DNA of 64,000 nt from Plumapathes pennacea (GCA_964036295.1 OZ038465.1:1-64000); one strand, 5' to 3'; shown: positions 10,917 through 21,689, counted from the first letter of the stretch. Translations and numbers: made by a program. Notes: generated by a model from the sequence alone, not told the origin.

Positions 10917-13900
10917 TCATTCTTGAGGGGTGTGCCAGCCGGAAGCCCATCCTGAGCACCTGAAAGCGGGATGGCGGATCAAGGCGGGTTTACTCGGCGA
11001 TGTCTCTTGCACCGGACTTTGTGACATTAACTGCGAGTCCGAGTCTTCACTTTCCACTTCCGTTTCACTTCCTATTTCCGGTTGCTCCGTTTTTGGAGGA
11101 ACCTCAGTTTCCTCAAAAAACACGACAATAGCGCTTGTGTTGTCTGCCCTTTGTCCTCGCTCGCGCCAACTTGACAGTGCTCTGAACACAAGCCTAGAGA
11201 GATGAGCACAAGAGCTAAGTTTGATGAGGGGGAGGGGGAAAGCTTATCTCGAGTAAAGGTTTCGATGTCGGGACGGATGGAAATAAGAGACGGGAAAGTG
11301 AAAAAGAGGAAAGAAAGTGAAAGGGAACAGAAGTAACGGAAGGAAAGAAACGGGAAAAGTACCGGCCCAAAGTGTGGCCGGAGAAGGCATGCAGAAGAAA
11401 ACTTCATTTCTAACCGTTCTGAGACCTCTCCTCCCATGTAATCTCTGTTAGTGTCAAACGCATGCACCAGATGAACAGATTCGTCTGGCTCCATCACTCC
11501 CCACAGTCCGTCCGAGGCGATCACTATGAACTTGTCTGTGAGCCGGTCAATTTTGTGGACCCGAATGTCCGGTGTGGGTGACACAATGAATTCTCCTCTG
11601 TAGTAGTCGAAACTCCAAAGATCGCCTGAACAAGAAACGACAAATGAATCATCAAAATAATAAAGGAGATGCCTTGGATTTACGATCAAACCTCTGTCTC
11701 GCTGTAAACCTAGTCATTATGCAGTTCGTTAGATAGCTTATAGATAATGATGGTTGCCTACCCATTCACACCCCACATAAATACCCTGAGCAACACAAGC
11801 ACAAGAGATAGAGTGCTTTTCGGATGACTGTCGAAAACTTAAACCAAGGCAATCACAAAGCCAATCAATGAGGCAAGCAAAAACACGTCCAACCAATTAA
11901 GGCCATGTCACACGAGGCATTTTTTTCCTGCAACTTTACAACGCAACGCCGTTGGGAGACAGTTGCAGAAGAAATTGTGTGTGCGACATTCCTCTTTGCA
12001 ACTTGCAACGCAACAAAAAATGCGAGACAAGTTGGAGGAAAAGTTAAACGGTCTCTCATTTTGCGTGGTTTTGCACCGTGTGATATGTACTTTGCAACTT
12101 GTCTCGTAGTGCTGTCGCCAGCGTTTCACTTGGAACACAAGAAGCGACCTCTGAGAAAATAAAGCAAAAAATCATTGCTTACTGGCTATTTTGGTCAGCG
12201 TGTTTCAATTTGAGATCGCACTGTACCAGTGAACAATAACGGAGGCCTATCACGTTGATCGTCCAACGCCCTCAAGATAAAATTACGTTCAACTTTATAA
12301 AACATACCTAAGGCGCGTGACACTGCCAAGAAGGGAACAGATTCTCTCTTGGTGCTTCGTGTGATGGGCCCTTTATGATCCAAGCAAACGGGCCTCTCCC
12401 AGGCGACGCGTGAAGTACCATTCCTGGTAAGCACTTTACCCCCCAAGGCCTCGATACGAAACTTCTCCGAAGGCAGGTTGGGCTTATGTTCGTAAGTAAG
12501 CGGCAAGGCTTCGAGTTTCTCCGTGACCTTGTTCGTTCTTCCGAGGACGACTCCCGAGTCACCGACGTGAGCTACGTAGAGCTTCCATCCCTTTTGGATG
12601 ACAATAGCAGCGGTGGTCCCGGATGTGCTGGGGAGGCCGTGTCGCATTCTTGGCCATTTATCTGATAATCAGGGCAGCGGAGGTGAGACAAGACCCATGC
12701 GCTGCAACTTATTTCCTGTATCTTGCGATCACTTATGTCTGCGTGACCACCCTGCCCTTAGGTTTCTGAAGCATTACGTATCGAAGAACAAGATTGCGGA
12801 TGCGCAGAGAGGGGTGTGTACAAAAACGTAGGGGGTGGCCTAACTCTACTCTAGACTACGTTCTCGTTGACGTCACTTCCGTTGGTCACCGTTCGTCGCC
12901 ATGGCTAATTGCTCGCGGGGGCCTGGGGCCCAAGCGAGCTTGAGATAATAAATTTCCACTGGTTTGCCGTGGTGTGGACTCTTATTTACCACGATTTACG
13001 TCATCACATGGTCAAAATTAGTTGCGGACTCACTCGGCGAAGCGCCTCGTGAGTCCACAACATTTTGACCATGCGATGACGTAAATCGTGGTACATAAGA
13101 GTCCACACCACGGCAAACCAGTGGAAATTTGTTCTTTACCACAACATTTAGAAATATACAGGAAACTTTTGTTGTATTTCGCTGCAAAACGTGACATGCT
13201 GGCGTCAGCATCGTTGTCTGGACTCTTATTTACCACGGTAAATCGACCAATCAGAGAGCGAGAAACTAGTGTGTTGTGGTAAAAACGCAAATTTTTATTT
13301 ATTTATTTTTTCCTTTTTGTCGGTCGAGAATGGGCACACGGTGATTGGTTCATATTATCACGTGCTGGGCGATGACGTAATTGACTTCGCTAAACAACTC
13401 GAGATGTGGCCAGTGAATTGCTTGTTACTTGTGTGTAAAAGTTAACCGCATCCCATCCAAATTCAACACCGTTTGGCTCTGTGGAATATGCACGGATAAA
13501 CTGGATTTTCGGGAACGATTTTGGCTCGCGTTCACCGCGGAAGCTTTGAGAATAGCCGTAAACAAATATTTGATGGATACTGCTGTCGCCGATAAATATT
13601 TAGTCCCGACGAAACTTTCTGTGGCGACACGAAATACTTTTGGGAAGATAACAGGGCGAAAACAGAAACCAAAGCTACGGTGAGCTTTAGCCGTAAAACA
13701 ATGACGCTTTATGCTTTACTCTGTACATGACATCTGTTGGCCGTGTTTTCACGAGGGCTTTTTTTAGTCGCTTAGCGAGTGATCCCCGGAAATCTCATGA
13801 AAACAGCTGCCTCTCCAACTCGCTTAAAGTTAAGAGGGTAGAGGTTTGACGTAAAAAGCCAAAACATTTAAGCCACCAAACGAGGTCGCTTAAGTTTGTC

Positions 13901-15505
13901 GGGAATTAACTTCCACCAATGAGAGTCCACTGAACTAAAACTTTTGACGGGAGCTGTCAAATCGGAAATTTGCGGTTTCTTCGAGCAACAGCTACTAGTT
14001 TTTCGACTGGAATCGCTTGCCGCATGTTTGTATCCTGATGCACCAAATGCGGCGCAACTAGATTGCAGAGAACGCGAAAGGTTTGTCTTGAAATCCGAAA
14101 ATGTTTACGCCATATGTTATTTTCGTACTGGTTTAGTACCATGTGCTCAAACCAAAATTGCGGTCTTTCAAGAACCCACGCTGTTTTTCTCTTTCGACCG
14201 ATCATTGCCCTCCTTTTCGACTGAAGTCGTTCTAAGACAGAAGCCTCAATTCTTCTTCTGGTAATTGCTAGCAACCTAAGCCAGGAGTTCGCTGAAACTT
14301 CTTCCTCCGTCGAAGCGCGATAAAACAGAAATGAACACAAGAGCAATATACTTGTAAGCTTCTCCGTTGTCCGCCATCACTGATGTGTTTTCAGTTCGGA
14401 TGCATAAATTACTTGGATCAAATATCACACGTCCGCTCGTAAAAACAACCAAATTAGTTAAGTTGCTTACTCAGGTCGGTAGACAAACCGGCGTGAGGAA
14501 TGTTAAGCCAGAAAAACTGCATCGTGAAAACACGGCCGTTGCCTCATAAAATTCTTCTGCGTATCGTACATTGCCTGTTGAAGTGTTTCTTTCATTCGAT
14601 CATGTAGCCTTTGTTTCGCAGTGGTCATTGAATACCAGAAATGAAAAATACACCGAAATAATTCTGAGGATTGAGTTTGCAGTCACAAATGGACTGAACA
14701 CACTGTGAGCAAAACCGCAATGATATTGTAAACATCTCTCGTGTGACATTCCTCGCTTTCGAGGTAATTAAAATTTCAGATCGTGTGCAAGCCTCGTTTT
14801 TCTTGTACTCAACTTATGTTATAAAAGATGCATTAAACTAACTAATAGTGGAGTATCAAGTCCTTATATTGTCACATGTTGTTGTCACTGTTCTTCCGCT
14901 TCTCTGGCAACCGTGCAGCAAAATTTGAATACTGAATAAAGACTTCTTTTCGTTGGTTTGTATCGTAGGCTCGGTGGATCAACACCAAATTCTGTCAGGA
15001 CAAGAAACCGTGATTTGTTTGATTTGCAATCTACATCGCTGTGTTTTTCTTTTGTATCAAAACATACGACACACTCAAACTTGTTTCGCTCGTGATGTTT
15101 TTACGTGAATGTTGAGGACTCGTAGGCTCGTTTCAGTAGAAATATATCTGACTTGTGTTCAGAATAAGTTGATTTACACTGGATAAAAAACTTACCGAGT
15201 TCCTTCCACATTGCGCGATGGGTCTCCATGAAACCTTTCTTTATCGCCTTTATAACTTGCTGTTCATTGTTTGAGTGAAATCCTTTCTGCCGTTTCACAG
15301 TTGCCCATAATCTGTTCTTGGCGAATACCGCTGCATCCTTTCCACCGTGGCCATCGAATACTGCAAAAAATCTTTGCTCCGGGTTGCGTTCAAACACAAT
15401 GGACATAAAATCTTCCATAGTTTTCCTTCCACCCTGGTTAGCTTCGCCTGAAACTCTCACTAGCGATCGCTTCACCTTCTTGTGATTTTTCGACTTCTCT
15501 GTCAT
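10917..15505 (-). CDS. PPM1D: PPM1D/WIP1-like PP2C-family Ser/Thr phosphatase, 4 exons, 383 aa
   Basis: Predicted metal-dependent (Mn/Mg) protein phosphatase of the PPM family, closest to animal PPM1D/WIP1, a nuclear phosphatase that switches off p53/ATM-type stress signalling. Coding exons on the minus strand: 15505-15196, 12661-12308, 11625-11415, 11193-10917. Junction phases 1, 1 and 2 all match and give 384 codons with stop. Visible motifs: GGRKTMED (metal Asp about residue 32), FDGHGG (Asp51), GLPSTSGTT, VAHVGDSGVVLG, ALGDLWSF across the exon 2/3 join, ASDGLW (Asp260) and RADNTS (Asp309). A basic stretch containing TRSTKRES sits where WIP1 has its basic B-loop. The end is acidic and Ser/Glu-rich and the protein is much shorter than human WIP1 (about 605 aa), lacking the long tail. 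The start is the first ATG before the conserved domain. The exon 3 donor (GTTAGA) is weak; the others are good. Identification is by recalled family motifs; a close PPM paralogue is the alternative. Confidence 0.88.
11902..12088. mobile_element. MITE-like insertion in intron 2 of the PPM1D-like gene
   Basis: The left end reads tgtcacacgaggca and the inverted right end tatcacacggtgca, giving imperfect terminal inverted repeats. Between them are several 'gcaactt/gcaacgc' words on both strands. No target duplication was confirmed and the exact ends are uncertain. The short open frames here look incidental. Confidence 0.35.
12951..13129. repeat. Long foldback (near-perfect inverted repeat) in intron 1 of the PPM1D-like gene
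   Basis: Sequence from 12951 (aatttccactggtttgccg) reads back as its reverse complement ending at 13129. The arms are about 85 bases with few mismatches, so the whole 179 bases could fold into one hairpin. The centre (13037-13043) is GCGAAGC, a heptamer known to form an unusually stable DNA mini-hairpin. A diverged part of the arm recurs near 13216-13275. Probably a foldback-type non-autonomous DNA transposon. Confidence 0.75.
13739..14537 (-). mobile_element. Non-autonomous PIF/Harbinger DNA transposon, 799 bp, with TIRs and 3-bp TSD
   Basis: The ends are 16-base perfect terminal inverted repeats (GGCCGTGTTTTCACGA at 13739; its complement ends at 14537). They are flanked by GTT on both sides (13736-13738 and 14538-14540), a 3-bp target duplication as expected for PIF/Harbinger elements. 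Inside, on the minus strand, is a truncated Harbinger transposase N-terminus. The catalytic DDE part and the partner Myb-like gene are absent, so the copy cannot move by itself. It lies in intron 1 of the PPM1D-like gene. Confidence 0.8.
13957..14346 (-). pseudogene. Truncated PIF/Harbinger (HARBI1-like) transposase, N-terminal part only
   Basis: An open frame of about 129 codons. Its second half matches the conserved region before the catalytic core of Harbinger transposases: an aromatic WFEHMV segment, NIWRKHFRISRQTF (the 'FRM..tF' helix), LCNLVAPHLVHQDTNMR (in the family '..I..qdTnfR.al') and IPVEKLVAVA. The frame then stops at 13957, where the family would continue with 'LATGDSY..' and the DDE catalytic domain. 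The first 30 residues are hydrophobic or basic and may not be original. It is a decayed relic inside the 799-bp element. Confidence 0.75.
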
Positions 15506-16836
15506 AATTCTCGCTTCGTGTATTTGCAGAGTTCTGGGAACGTAAGGCTGCGAGTATCAGTATGTGGTAAAATTCGTCCGTTGCCGCACAATGAGCTCGT
15601 TTGAATTTCCCAGCATAGACGTCACAATATGAGCGGGCAATTTTGGGCTTGCCCAACTTGACTACACCCCAGTCCTACTCCCAAAAGAATTTTGCCTGAA
15701 AACGAACGGGAAGTGTTCCACACTTTTGACTTTAGACGTATAGTAGACATCTATAGTGTATATACATATACCATAGACACTTTAGACATCGGATACTTCG
15801 CTCTATACACTATATAAACTTTCGATTTTAGACGTATAGCGGACATCTATAGTGTATATATAATAGAGTACACTAGCAATGTGGTATACAAAGCTAACAA
15901 AGTTTTAGGAATTATTAAACGCAATGTTAGCTATGCTGATCAAAGGTGTTCACAATGTTCTCAATCTCCCTCGTTGGACCGATACTAGAATATGCAGTGC
16001 CTTGAATCACGCCTGTCAAACCACCGATAATTTACCCAAACCTCGGTGATAATAGTTCTGAAATTTAACAGATCGGCTGGCAATTAGAAGTCGTTTCCTG
16101 GAGTTATTTTGCTTGTCATCATCTTACTCATGAATTGTCAGTCGATTTGTTGCATTTCATAACCATTATTGCCTAGAGGGTTTTCGTAAATTGTCGGTTG
16201 TTTGACCAGCGCAGGTCAAAGTTTAAAAACCCGTGACAGCCTATCATTTGATACTGTTTTGCTTTGCTTCACTTAATTTTCACCAGCAGTAGAAGATACT
16301 GTACACAACTGAATCAAACTGGAAGAAGAAGAAGAATGCGAAAAATAATGAATTGACCAAAACCGCAAGTATATGTCAGCAATTGTCTCAAATTTCACTC
16401 AATCACTTCAACTTGAAACTCAGCCAAAAGAAGGAAGACATAGTTTTTCACCCTTTGTCCGCCGTGGAAATGAAAGGTTTGGAAAACGGAGACTAACCCG
16501 AACACGCGGTTCGGCGAAGGTGGAGGCCTGCGGAAACGGATGCGTGTTTAGAACATGAAGTTCCACATACCTAAGTTGAGCAAACTGTAAAATTTGACCT
16601 TGAGCCAGTTCTAATACACCTTTTAAAATACGTGAGTTTACAGCTGACTTGCTGCTTTCATTAAAAATGTCAGTTCACCATGTTTGTTTGTCCGAACGCA
16701 GTTGCGGCCTTTGGCCATATGCCATCTTTAATTAACTGAAATAAGATAGCCTCTGATTGGTTAATCTCACCCTTACCACAACATTTGGATTCATGATTTG
16801 TTTAGTTAACCCTTCTGTCGTGAAGAAAATAGGAAT
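15506..16836. other. Intergenic region between divergent PPM1D-like and recombinase genes
   Basis: This 1.3 kb must contain the promoters of both flanking genes, which point away from each other. A 100-bp stretch at about 15735-15870 contains two copies of an 'gacgtatag.ggacatctatagtgtatata' word, followed by a LINE fragment. No clear TATA box or conserved exon was seen. An open frame at 16373-16558 has no recognisable motif. Confidence 0.5.
15869..16000 (+). pseudogene. LINE reverse-transcriptase fragment (3' part of RT)
   Basis: Translating with one frame change gives SNVVYKANKVLGIIKRN followed by a piece ending GPILEYA. These are the KAN.VLG.I.R and 'RPILEYA' signatures near the end of non-LTR (L2/CR1/RTE-like) reverse transcriptases. 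Only about 40 codons remain and the frame is broken, so it is a dead fragment. Confidence 0.6.
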
Positions 16837-19800
16837 ATGGACAATTTGAAAGCTTATGAGAACGAGTCGGATTCCGACACAGACTCCTTTAGTTTCTCCC
16901 CCGAAAATTCTTGTGAAACGATACAAATACCAAACGAAAATATTAGTTTCTATGGAACCAATGATTTTACTGATGTGGAGAAAACGAAATGCTCCATGGA
17001 GAAAGCAGAGACTACTTCGATGTCCTGCGACACCCAAGTTGACGAACCTTTGAACAAGATTGCCAAGAGAGAGAGTAGTTTCTCTACTTACGGAGATTCT
17101 AGTGATGGCGTGCAAGAGAGAGACGGGAGAAAGACTTCTTCTAAATTCCCGGACACCCAAGTTAGCCAGCCAGATAGTCCACCACGAGAAAAATTGATTA
17201 GTTTCTCCAGTGACGGAGATTCTAGTGATGGCGTGCAAGAGAGAGACGGGAGAAAGACTTCTTCTAAATTCCCGGACACCCAAGTTAGCCAGCCAGATAG
17301 TCCACCACGAGAAAAATTGATTAGTTTCTCCAGTGACGGAGATTCTAGTGATGGCGTGCAAGAGAGAGACGGGAGAAAGACTTCTTCTAAATTCCCGGAC
17401 ACCCAAGTTAGCCAGCCAGATAGTCCACCACGAGAAAAATTGATTAGTTTCTCCAGTGACGAAGATTCCAGTGATGGCGTGCAAGAGATGAAAAGCTGGT
17501 CCCAGCAAGTTGAAAAGCTGACTAATTCTGTCAGTGACGCCAGTGCCAATGACGTAGTAGAAAAGATACACCCGACGCCTAGTGGCAGTGCTGTTCTGAA
17601 AAATCATAAGAGTTCAGCGTATCGTCTGCCCGATAAAGAACTTCCCGACGAGATGAGGACTTTCCTAAAGGACCTCGAGCAATTCTGGACTAAAAAGTAC
17701 TGCCTGGCGCGCAGAGCTCCTGCTGTGAGCGAAACTACTTTCAAGAAAGTGCTGGAGAGAATTTTGTGTGAGTATTCATATTCTGTTTCTTAGGCGTTGT
17801 CGGACATGTTGTCCTTGCTGTAGTAACATTTCAGTTTCTTTCAGAGAAACAAAATTACCCTGATCGAGTTTGGTATTTTGGACAAACGAGTCTTTTCTGT
17901 GCGTTTCAGGTTTTCTTGGCTACGTGTCGAAGACTTCGGAGCTGGACACGTCAGTATTTAAAAAAGCTTCCCTGGTCGAAAGCTACCTTGAGTATTTGAG
18001 GGTAAGCAAATAAAGCAGTTGCGGTTTTCCAGATTAGTACAGGGTGTGGTCGAACAACGCAGTTTTAAAAGGAAGATGTTGTCGTAGTTGTTGCAACCAT
18101 AGTTTTGTTCGGAACGTGTTTTATGGGTCCGAAGTTTGTTTGGCCATTGATTCTGACATCGATTGTTTCACTCTGCTGTGTTCGGCATTGTTAGGTGCCA
18201 TTCAGAACAATCAGTGGCATCGATGGCGTTTTAATGGTTATTTGATCGAACCAAAAGCCGTTTTCCATTTACGTTCCAACCGAAATTTCCGGAAATCTGG
18301 GGTAAATGGTAAACAACCTAAACCAACGGCTTCAGATTTGCGTAAACAAATCTGAAGCCGTTGGTTTAGTATCCGCTAAAATTTCTGAGTGACAAATGCC
18401 AAAAAATATCCACTTCCGGTGAATGTTTACAAGTTCATACAGTATGCAAATTAGTCAGTATTTCAATTCTTGGTTTGCATGTGTCATAAAAAGCCTTTTC
18501 AAAAGTAACGTATCCTATAAATTAGCCTCCGTAGCAAGCGTTTCCGTAGGTTTCTAAGCGCATACGACAAATTTTTTGATTTTAGCCGCGCGAAACTTGG
18601 GGTGAGGGGGGGGGGGGAGGGAGGAGGAGGCGGTTTCCTTCTCACCTCCCCGCCTCCCTCCCCTCGCGTCCTTCTTGCGCTCGCCCCAAGTTTCGCGCGG
18701 CCAAAATCAAAAAAGTCGTCGTTATGCACTCAGAAACCCCCTACGGAAACGCTTGCTACACAGGCTACCTGTAAGTCCAATACACTGATATGTTCAAGAC
18801 TATTATGCCTTTTAAGTCTTAAAAGACTTAAAGCAAAATTCTGGGTTGATACAAAATATCTATCAGGAGCTATGGACGTTTGAATACCGTGACAACAAAG
18901 CCGTGTGACACGCGCGTGTCATAATTTTTAAGCATAATTTTTAAGCAGTTAGAGTGCCTAAAACTTGAGTGCTTAGTGCTACAGAGACCCACACTAGACC
19001 CTTTTAGCAGAAGTCTTGGTGATTCATACATAATATCATGAACCTTTTGAACCAACAGGAAGAACGCAACCTGAAAGATGCCACGATGGCTAACCATGTA
19101 TCGTCTATTCTATATGTGATCAAGTTTCAAAACCAAGCGTCAGCGCCCCAATACAAGGATGTACCTCTACTGTCCCAGCTACGATCCATAGCAACTCAGC
19201 TACAAGTAAGAGGAGAAAGCCAACGTAATCAATCGAAGGAAGATCTTATCGAAGAGGGCAGGTGGCTAGACTGGTAAGTACTGTTTCAGATGTATGTACA
19301 TTTTCAACCCACCGTTTTAAACGGGAAGGTATAATTGATGTAGTGAGAGTTGATAGTCTGATCATTTACTACTTGCATGCAGTACAAGGTACCACAGAGA
19401 GTTTTCTGTGAAACATTCTTGAGAAAGAATATATTGTGCAAGCGTATCTCTACCTAACATAATGAGCCTGCATTATTATTGTTACTAAAGAGCACATTTC
19501 CCAATCCATTATAGGCCAGATGTGATCAGATCAGTGCGACTACAACAAGAACGCTATTACCTGGCAAAGGGCCATAAACACAGGGCAAAAGAAATGATGG
19601 ACTTACTTCTCCTTGCTTTCTATGTATCAATTCCCCCAGCTAGAGCCTTGGAGATGCGAACTCTACAATTCTTTGATGAGGCAAATCAGGGAGCCTTCGA
19701 AAGAAAGAACTTTGAGAAAGAAAATGTCCTCATTCGAACCTCGGAAGGCAATTACACGCTGCTCTTCCAAAATTTCAAGACCCAAAAATTTAGACCCTCT

Positions 19801-20904
19801 GACCGGGTCGCTGTCAAGGTTGGATGCAAATCAGTACTGATTGCATAAATGTTCTGCTCAATCCAAGACAGCTAAACAAACACAAACCAGTATACAAGCA
19901 AACAGAAGTTTCAATCTCCTGATTAGACTTTCACAAATAAAACTCGGGGTGTACAGATTATTAGCTGGAACAACTGCACAGGGTATTAAAACACAATGTC
20001 TTTACAGAAAGGAGCTGTTGTGGACTTGCCTGACCTCATCACAAGGTACATCCACACATACCGGAACACACTGCTCCAAAGCCAATCTGGAGGTGAAGAA
20101 AACAAGTGCTCGTATGTGTTCCTGGTGAGTGAAAAAACATTACATACTAATTTGACATGACACAAAGCACTGGGGTTTATTGATTTAGGAGTTTAATTGG
20201 TTGGTAGCTTGTCTTTGACAAATTTAAAAATGGACACAAAACAATTGTGCTCTTTGCATTACACATAGCTCCCCTTATAGCCTAACAGCGTACCTTCTGC
20301 TGGTTACAGAACCATGCTGGTAAACCATTCAGTGCAGCAGCATTCTCCAAACACCTTGCAGGGATCTTCGAGAAGCTTCTTGGAGTCCATATCTCTGTGA
20401 ACTGTCTGCGAGCATCTTTTATTACATGGGCATACAGCCAGAGGTTAGGGTTGAAATTAGTATAGGTAAAGGTTAGGGTTACATGATTATGAGTGCAATT
20501 TGGAGTAAATAAGCATGAGTGAAATTTTCAAAGCCTACAAAATTGCACAAGCACTGTGCAAGTGCAGTTTGTGGTCTTTGAAAATTTTATGAGTGCTCAT
20601 TTATTTCAAAATTGCATGAGAAGTCATGTAATATAACAATATCATGCACACAATACATAATGTCATGCATTTGTTTTCAATTTTGTTACAATTCACAAGA
20701 CAGTGTCTTTCAAGAACTTTTTTTGTTTTTCGTAAACAGAACACCTGTCAGTAATTTTCAATTTCTGCACTATTAATTTCACATTTTTATGCTGTTTGGA
20801 ATAAATTGACACACTCTTGGCCAATCAGAATGCAGAAACTATTTTATGAATGTTATTAACTACAGAACAGCAGCAAAGTCTGTTGGAATAACAGAAAAAA
20901 AAAA

Positions 20905-20968
<64 letters not shown>

Positions 20969-21506
20969 GTGTATGTCTACAATTTGCAGAGAGTGCGATG
21001 ACTCAATGAAGGAGTCCTTGGCCGCTGCTTTAAGGCACTCACGAAGGCAGGGTGAGTATACATATGACCGTCGAACTTTTCAAGAGAAAAAGGAACCTGC
21101 CATGGAGCTCGCTCAAGCTGCCTTAAAAGCAGAAGAGGATAAGCATGGCATAGAGTCAGATGAAAATGAGTCAGATGATGACCTGCCACTCAGTGCTGTA
21201 CAAGGGAAATGTAAAGAAATACCTGTAGGATCCTTTGTGGCATTGAAGGAAGAAAGAAGCACGTTATCAGAGCCAGCCATACTCCTGGGACGCATACAGA
21301 GGTACCCTAATAAGCATGAGGCAAGTCTACTCTGGTACAAGCCTGTAGGAAAGGGCTGTTTTGCATTACACCTAGATGGTGATAAGTCCTGGGTAGAATC
21401 AATTGATGCATTGCTCCCTGTGAAAACTGCAGTGGACAAACGATCTGGCCATATTCGCCTACTTAGGTCACTCAGATCAATTCACAAACACCTATCTGAT
21501 GAATGA
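16837..21506 (+). CDS. Crypton-like tyrosine recombinase family protein, 7 exons, 769 aa
   Basis: Exons 16837-17767, 17910-18001, 19059-19273, 19515-19818, 20008-20124, 20310-20443 and 20990-21506; phases 1, 0, 2, 0, 0 and 2 match at every join. Residues 1-260: acidic/Ser-rich, with three 41-residue repeats. Residues 265-410: helical, like the core-binding domain of tyrosine recombinases. Residues 413-630: catalytic-type domain with PPARALEMRTL (box I Arg456, R-x-x-E), VNCLRASFITW (Arg587; the usual H-x-x-R is N-x-x-R here), LRHS (His614) and YTYDRR (nucleophile Tyr623, or Tyr621). The last 130 residues look like an SH3-like barrel plus a basic tail. Eukaryotic genes of this kind derive from Crypton DNA transposons; whether this is a mobile-element gene or a domesticated host gene is open. 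The intact frame over seven exons argues for function. Start and exact splice sites are by inspection; donors of exons 4 and 6 (GTTGGA, GTTAGG) are weak. Confidence 0.7.
17092..17460 (+). repeat. Coding minisatellite: three 123-bp (41-residue) units
   Basis: The words starting ggagattctagtgatgg recur at 17092, 17215 and 17338, with a diverged fourth start at 17461; the spacing is exactly 123 bases. Units are almost identical at DNA level, so the amplification is recent, and 123 is a multiple of three so the frame is kept. Each unit encodes an acidic, Ser/Pro-rich 41-residue segment starting GDSSDGVQERDGRK. Copy number is likely to vary between alleles. Confidence 0.9.
18318..18369. repeat. 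Perfect 23-bp inverted repeat with 6-base loop
   Basis: The left arm 18318-18340 begins ctaaaccaacggcttcag and the right arm 18347-18369 is its exact complement; the loop is cgtaaa. It lies in intron 2 of the recombinase gene and could form a strong hairpin in DNA or pre-mRNA. Confidence 0.85.
18523..18768. mobile_element. Foldback/MITE with ~85-bp inverted arms and a G-rich core
   Basis: The left arm (agcctccgtagcaagcgttt, from 18523) and the right arm (complement ending about 18768, gcttgctacacaggct) match over about 85 bases with small indels. Both arms contain the palindrome-rich word ccgcgcgaaacttgggg. The core holds a run of 13 G followed by ggagggaggagg at about 18605-18631. The element sits in intron 2 of the recombinase gene, and the open frames on both strands here are by-products. 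Confidence 0.75.
20906..20966 (+). repeat. Poly(A) run in intron 6 of the recombinase gene
   Basis: About 60 A with one interrupting ct, ending 23 bases before the exon 7 acceptor (tttgcag, exon from 20990). It could be the tail of an old retroelement insertion or a slippage-expanded tract. Confidence 0.8.
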
Positions 21507-21535
21507 TACAATATTATTGTGCACCATCAGCCATT

Positions 21536-21685
21536 GAACTCTACAATTCTTTGATGGGGCAAACTAGGAAGCCTTTGAAAGAAAGAACTTTGAGAAAGAA
21601 AATGTCCTCATTCGAACCTTGGAAGGCAATTACATGCTCTTCCAAAATTTCAAGACCCAAAAATTTAGACCCTCTGAACGGGTAG
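21536..21685 (+). pseudogene. Partial duplicate of exon 4 of the recombinase gene
   Basis: This 150-bp stretch starts 30 bases after the stop of the recombinase gene. It matches 19657-19805 within exon 4 (shared words actctacaattctttgatg, gaaagaaagaactttgag, ccaaaatttcaagaccc) with scattered substitutions and a small deletion. The frame is broken by the deletion. It is a remnant of a local duplication or of a second gene copy. Confidence 0.8.
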
Positions 21686-21689
21686 TCTT

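Noticed and set aside
11865..12162. Three overlapping open frames
   Set aside because: They lie within a MITE-like insertion in a PPM1D intron and have no family motifs.
13944..14264. 106-codon plus-strand open frame
   Set aside because: It is antisense to the Harbinger transposase fragment, which explains the sequence better.
16732..17607. 291-codon open frame on the minus strand
   Set aside because: It is antisense to the first exon of the recombinase gene and is open mainly because the 123-bp coding repeat contains no stop on that strand. Its translation is repetitive without domain features.
20449..20480. Telomere-like ttaggg words
   Set aside because: Only two scattered copies of ggttagggtt in an intron; not an interstitial telomere array.
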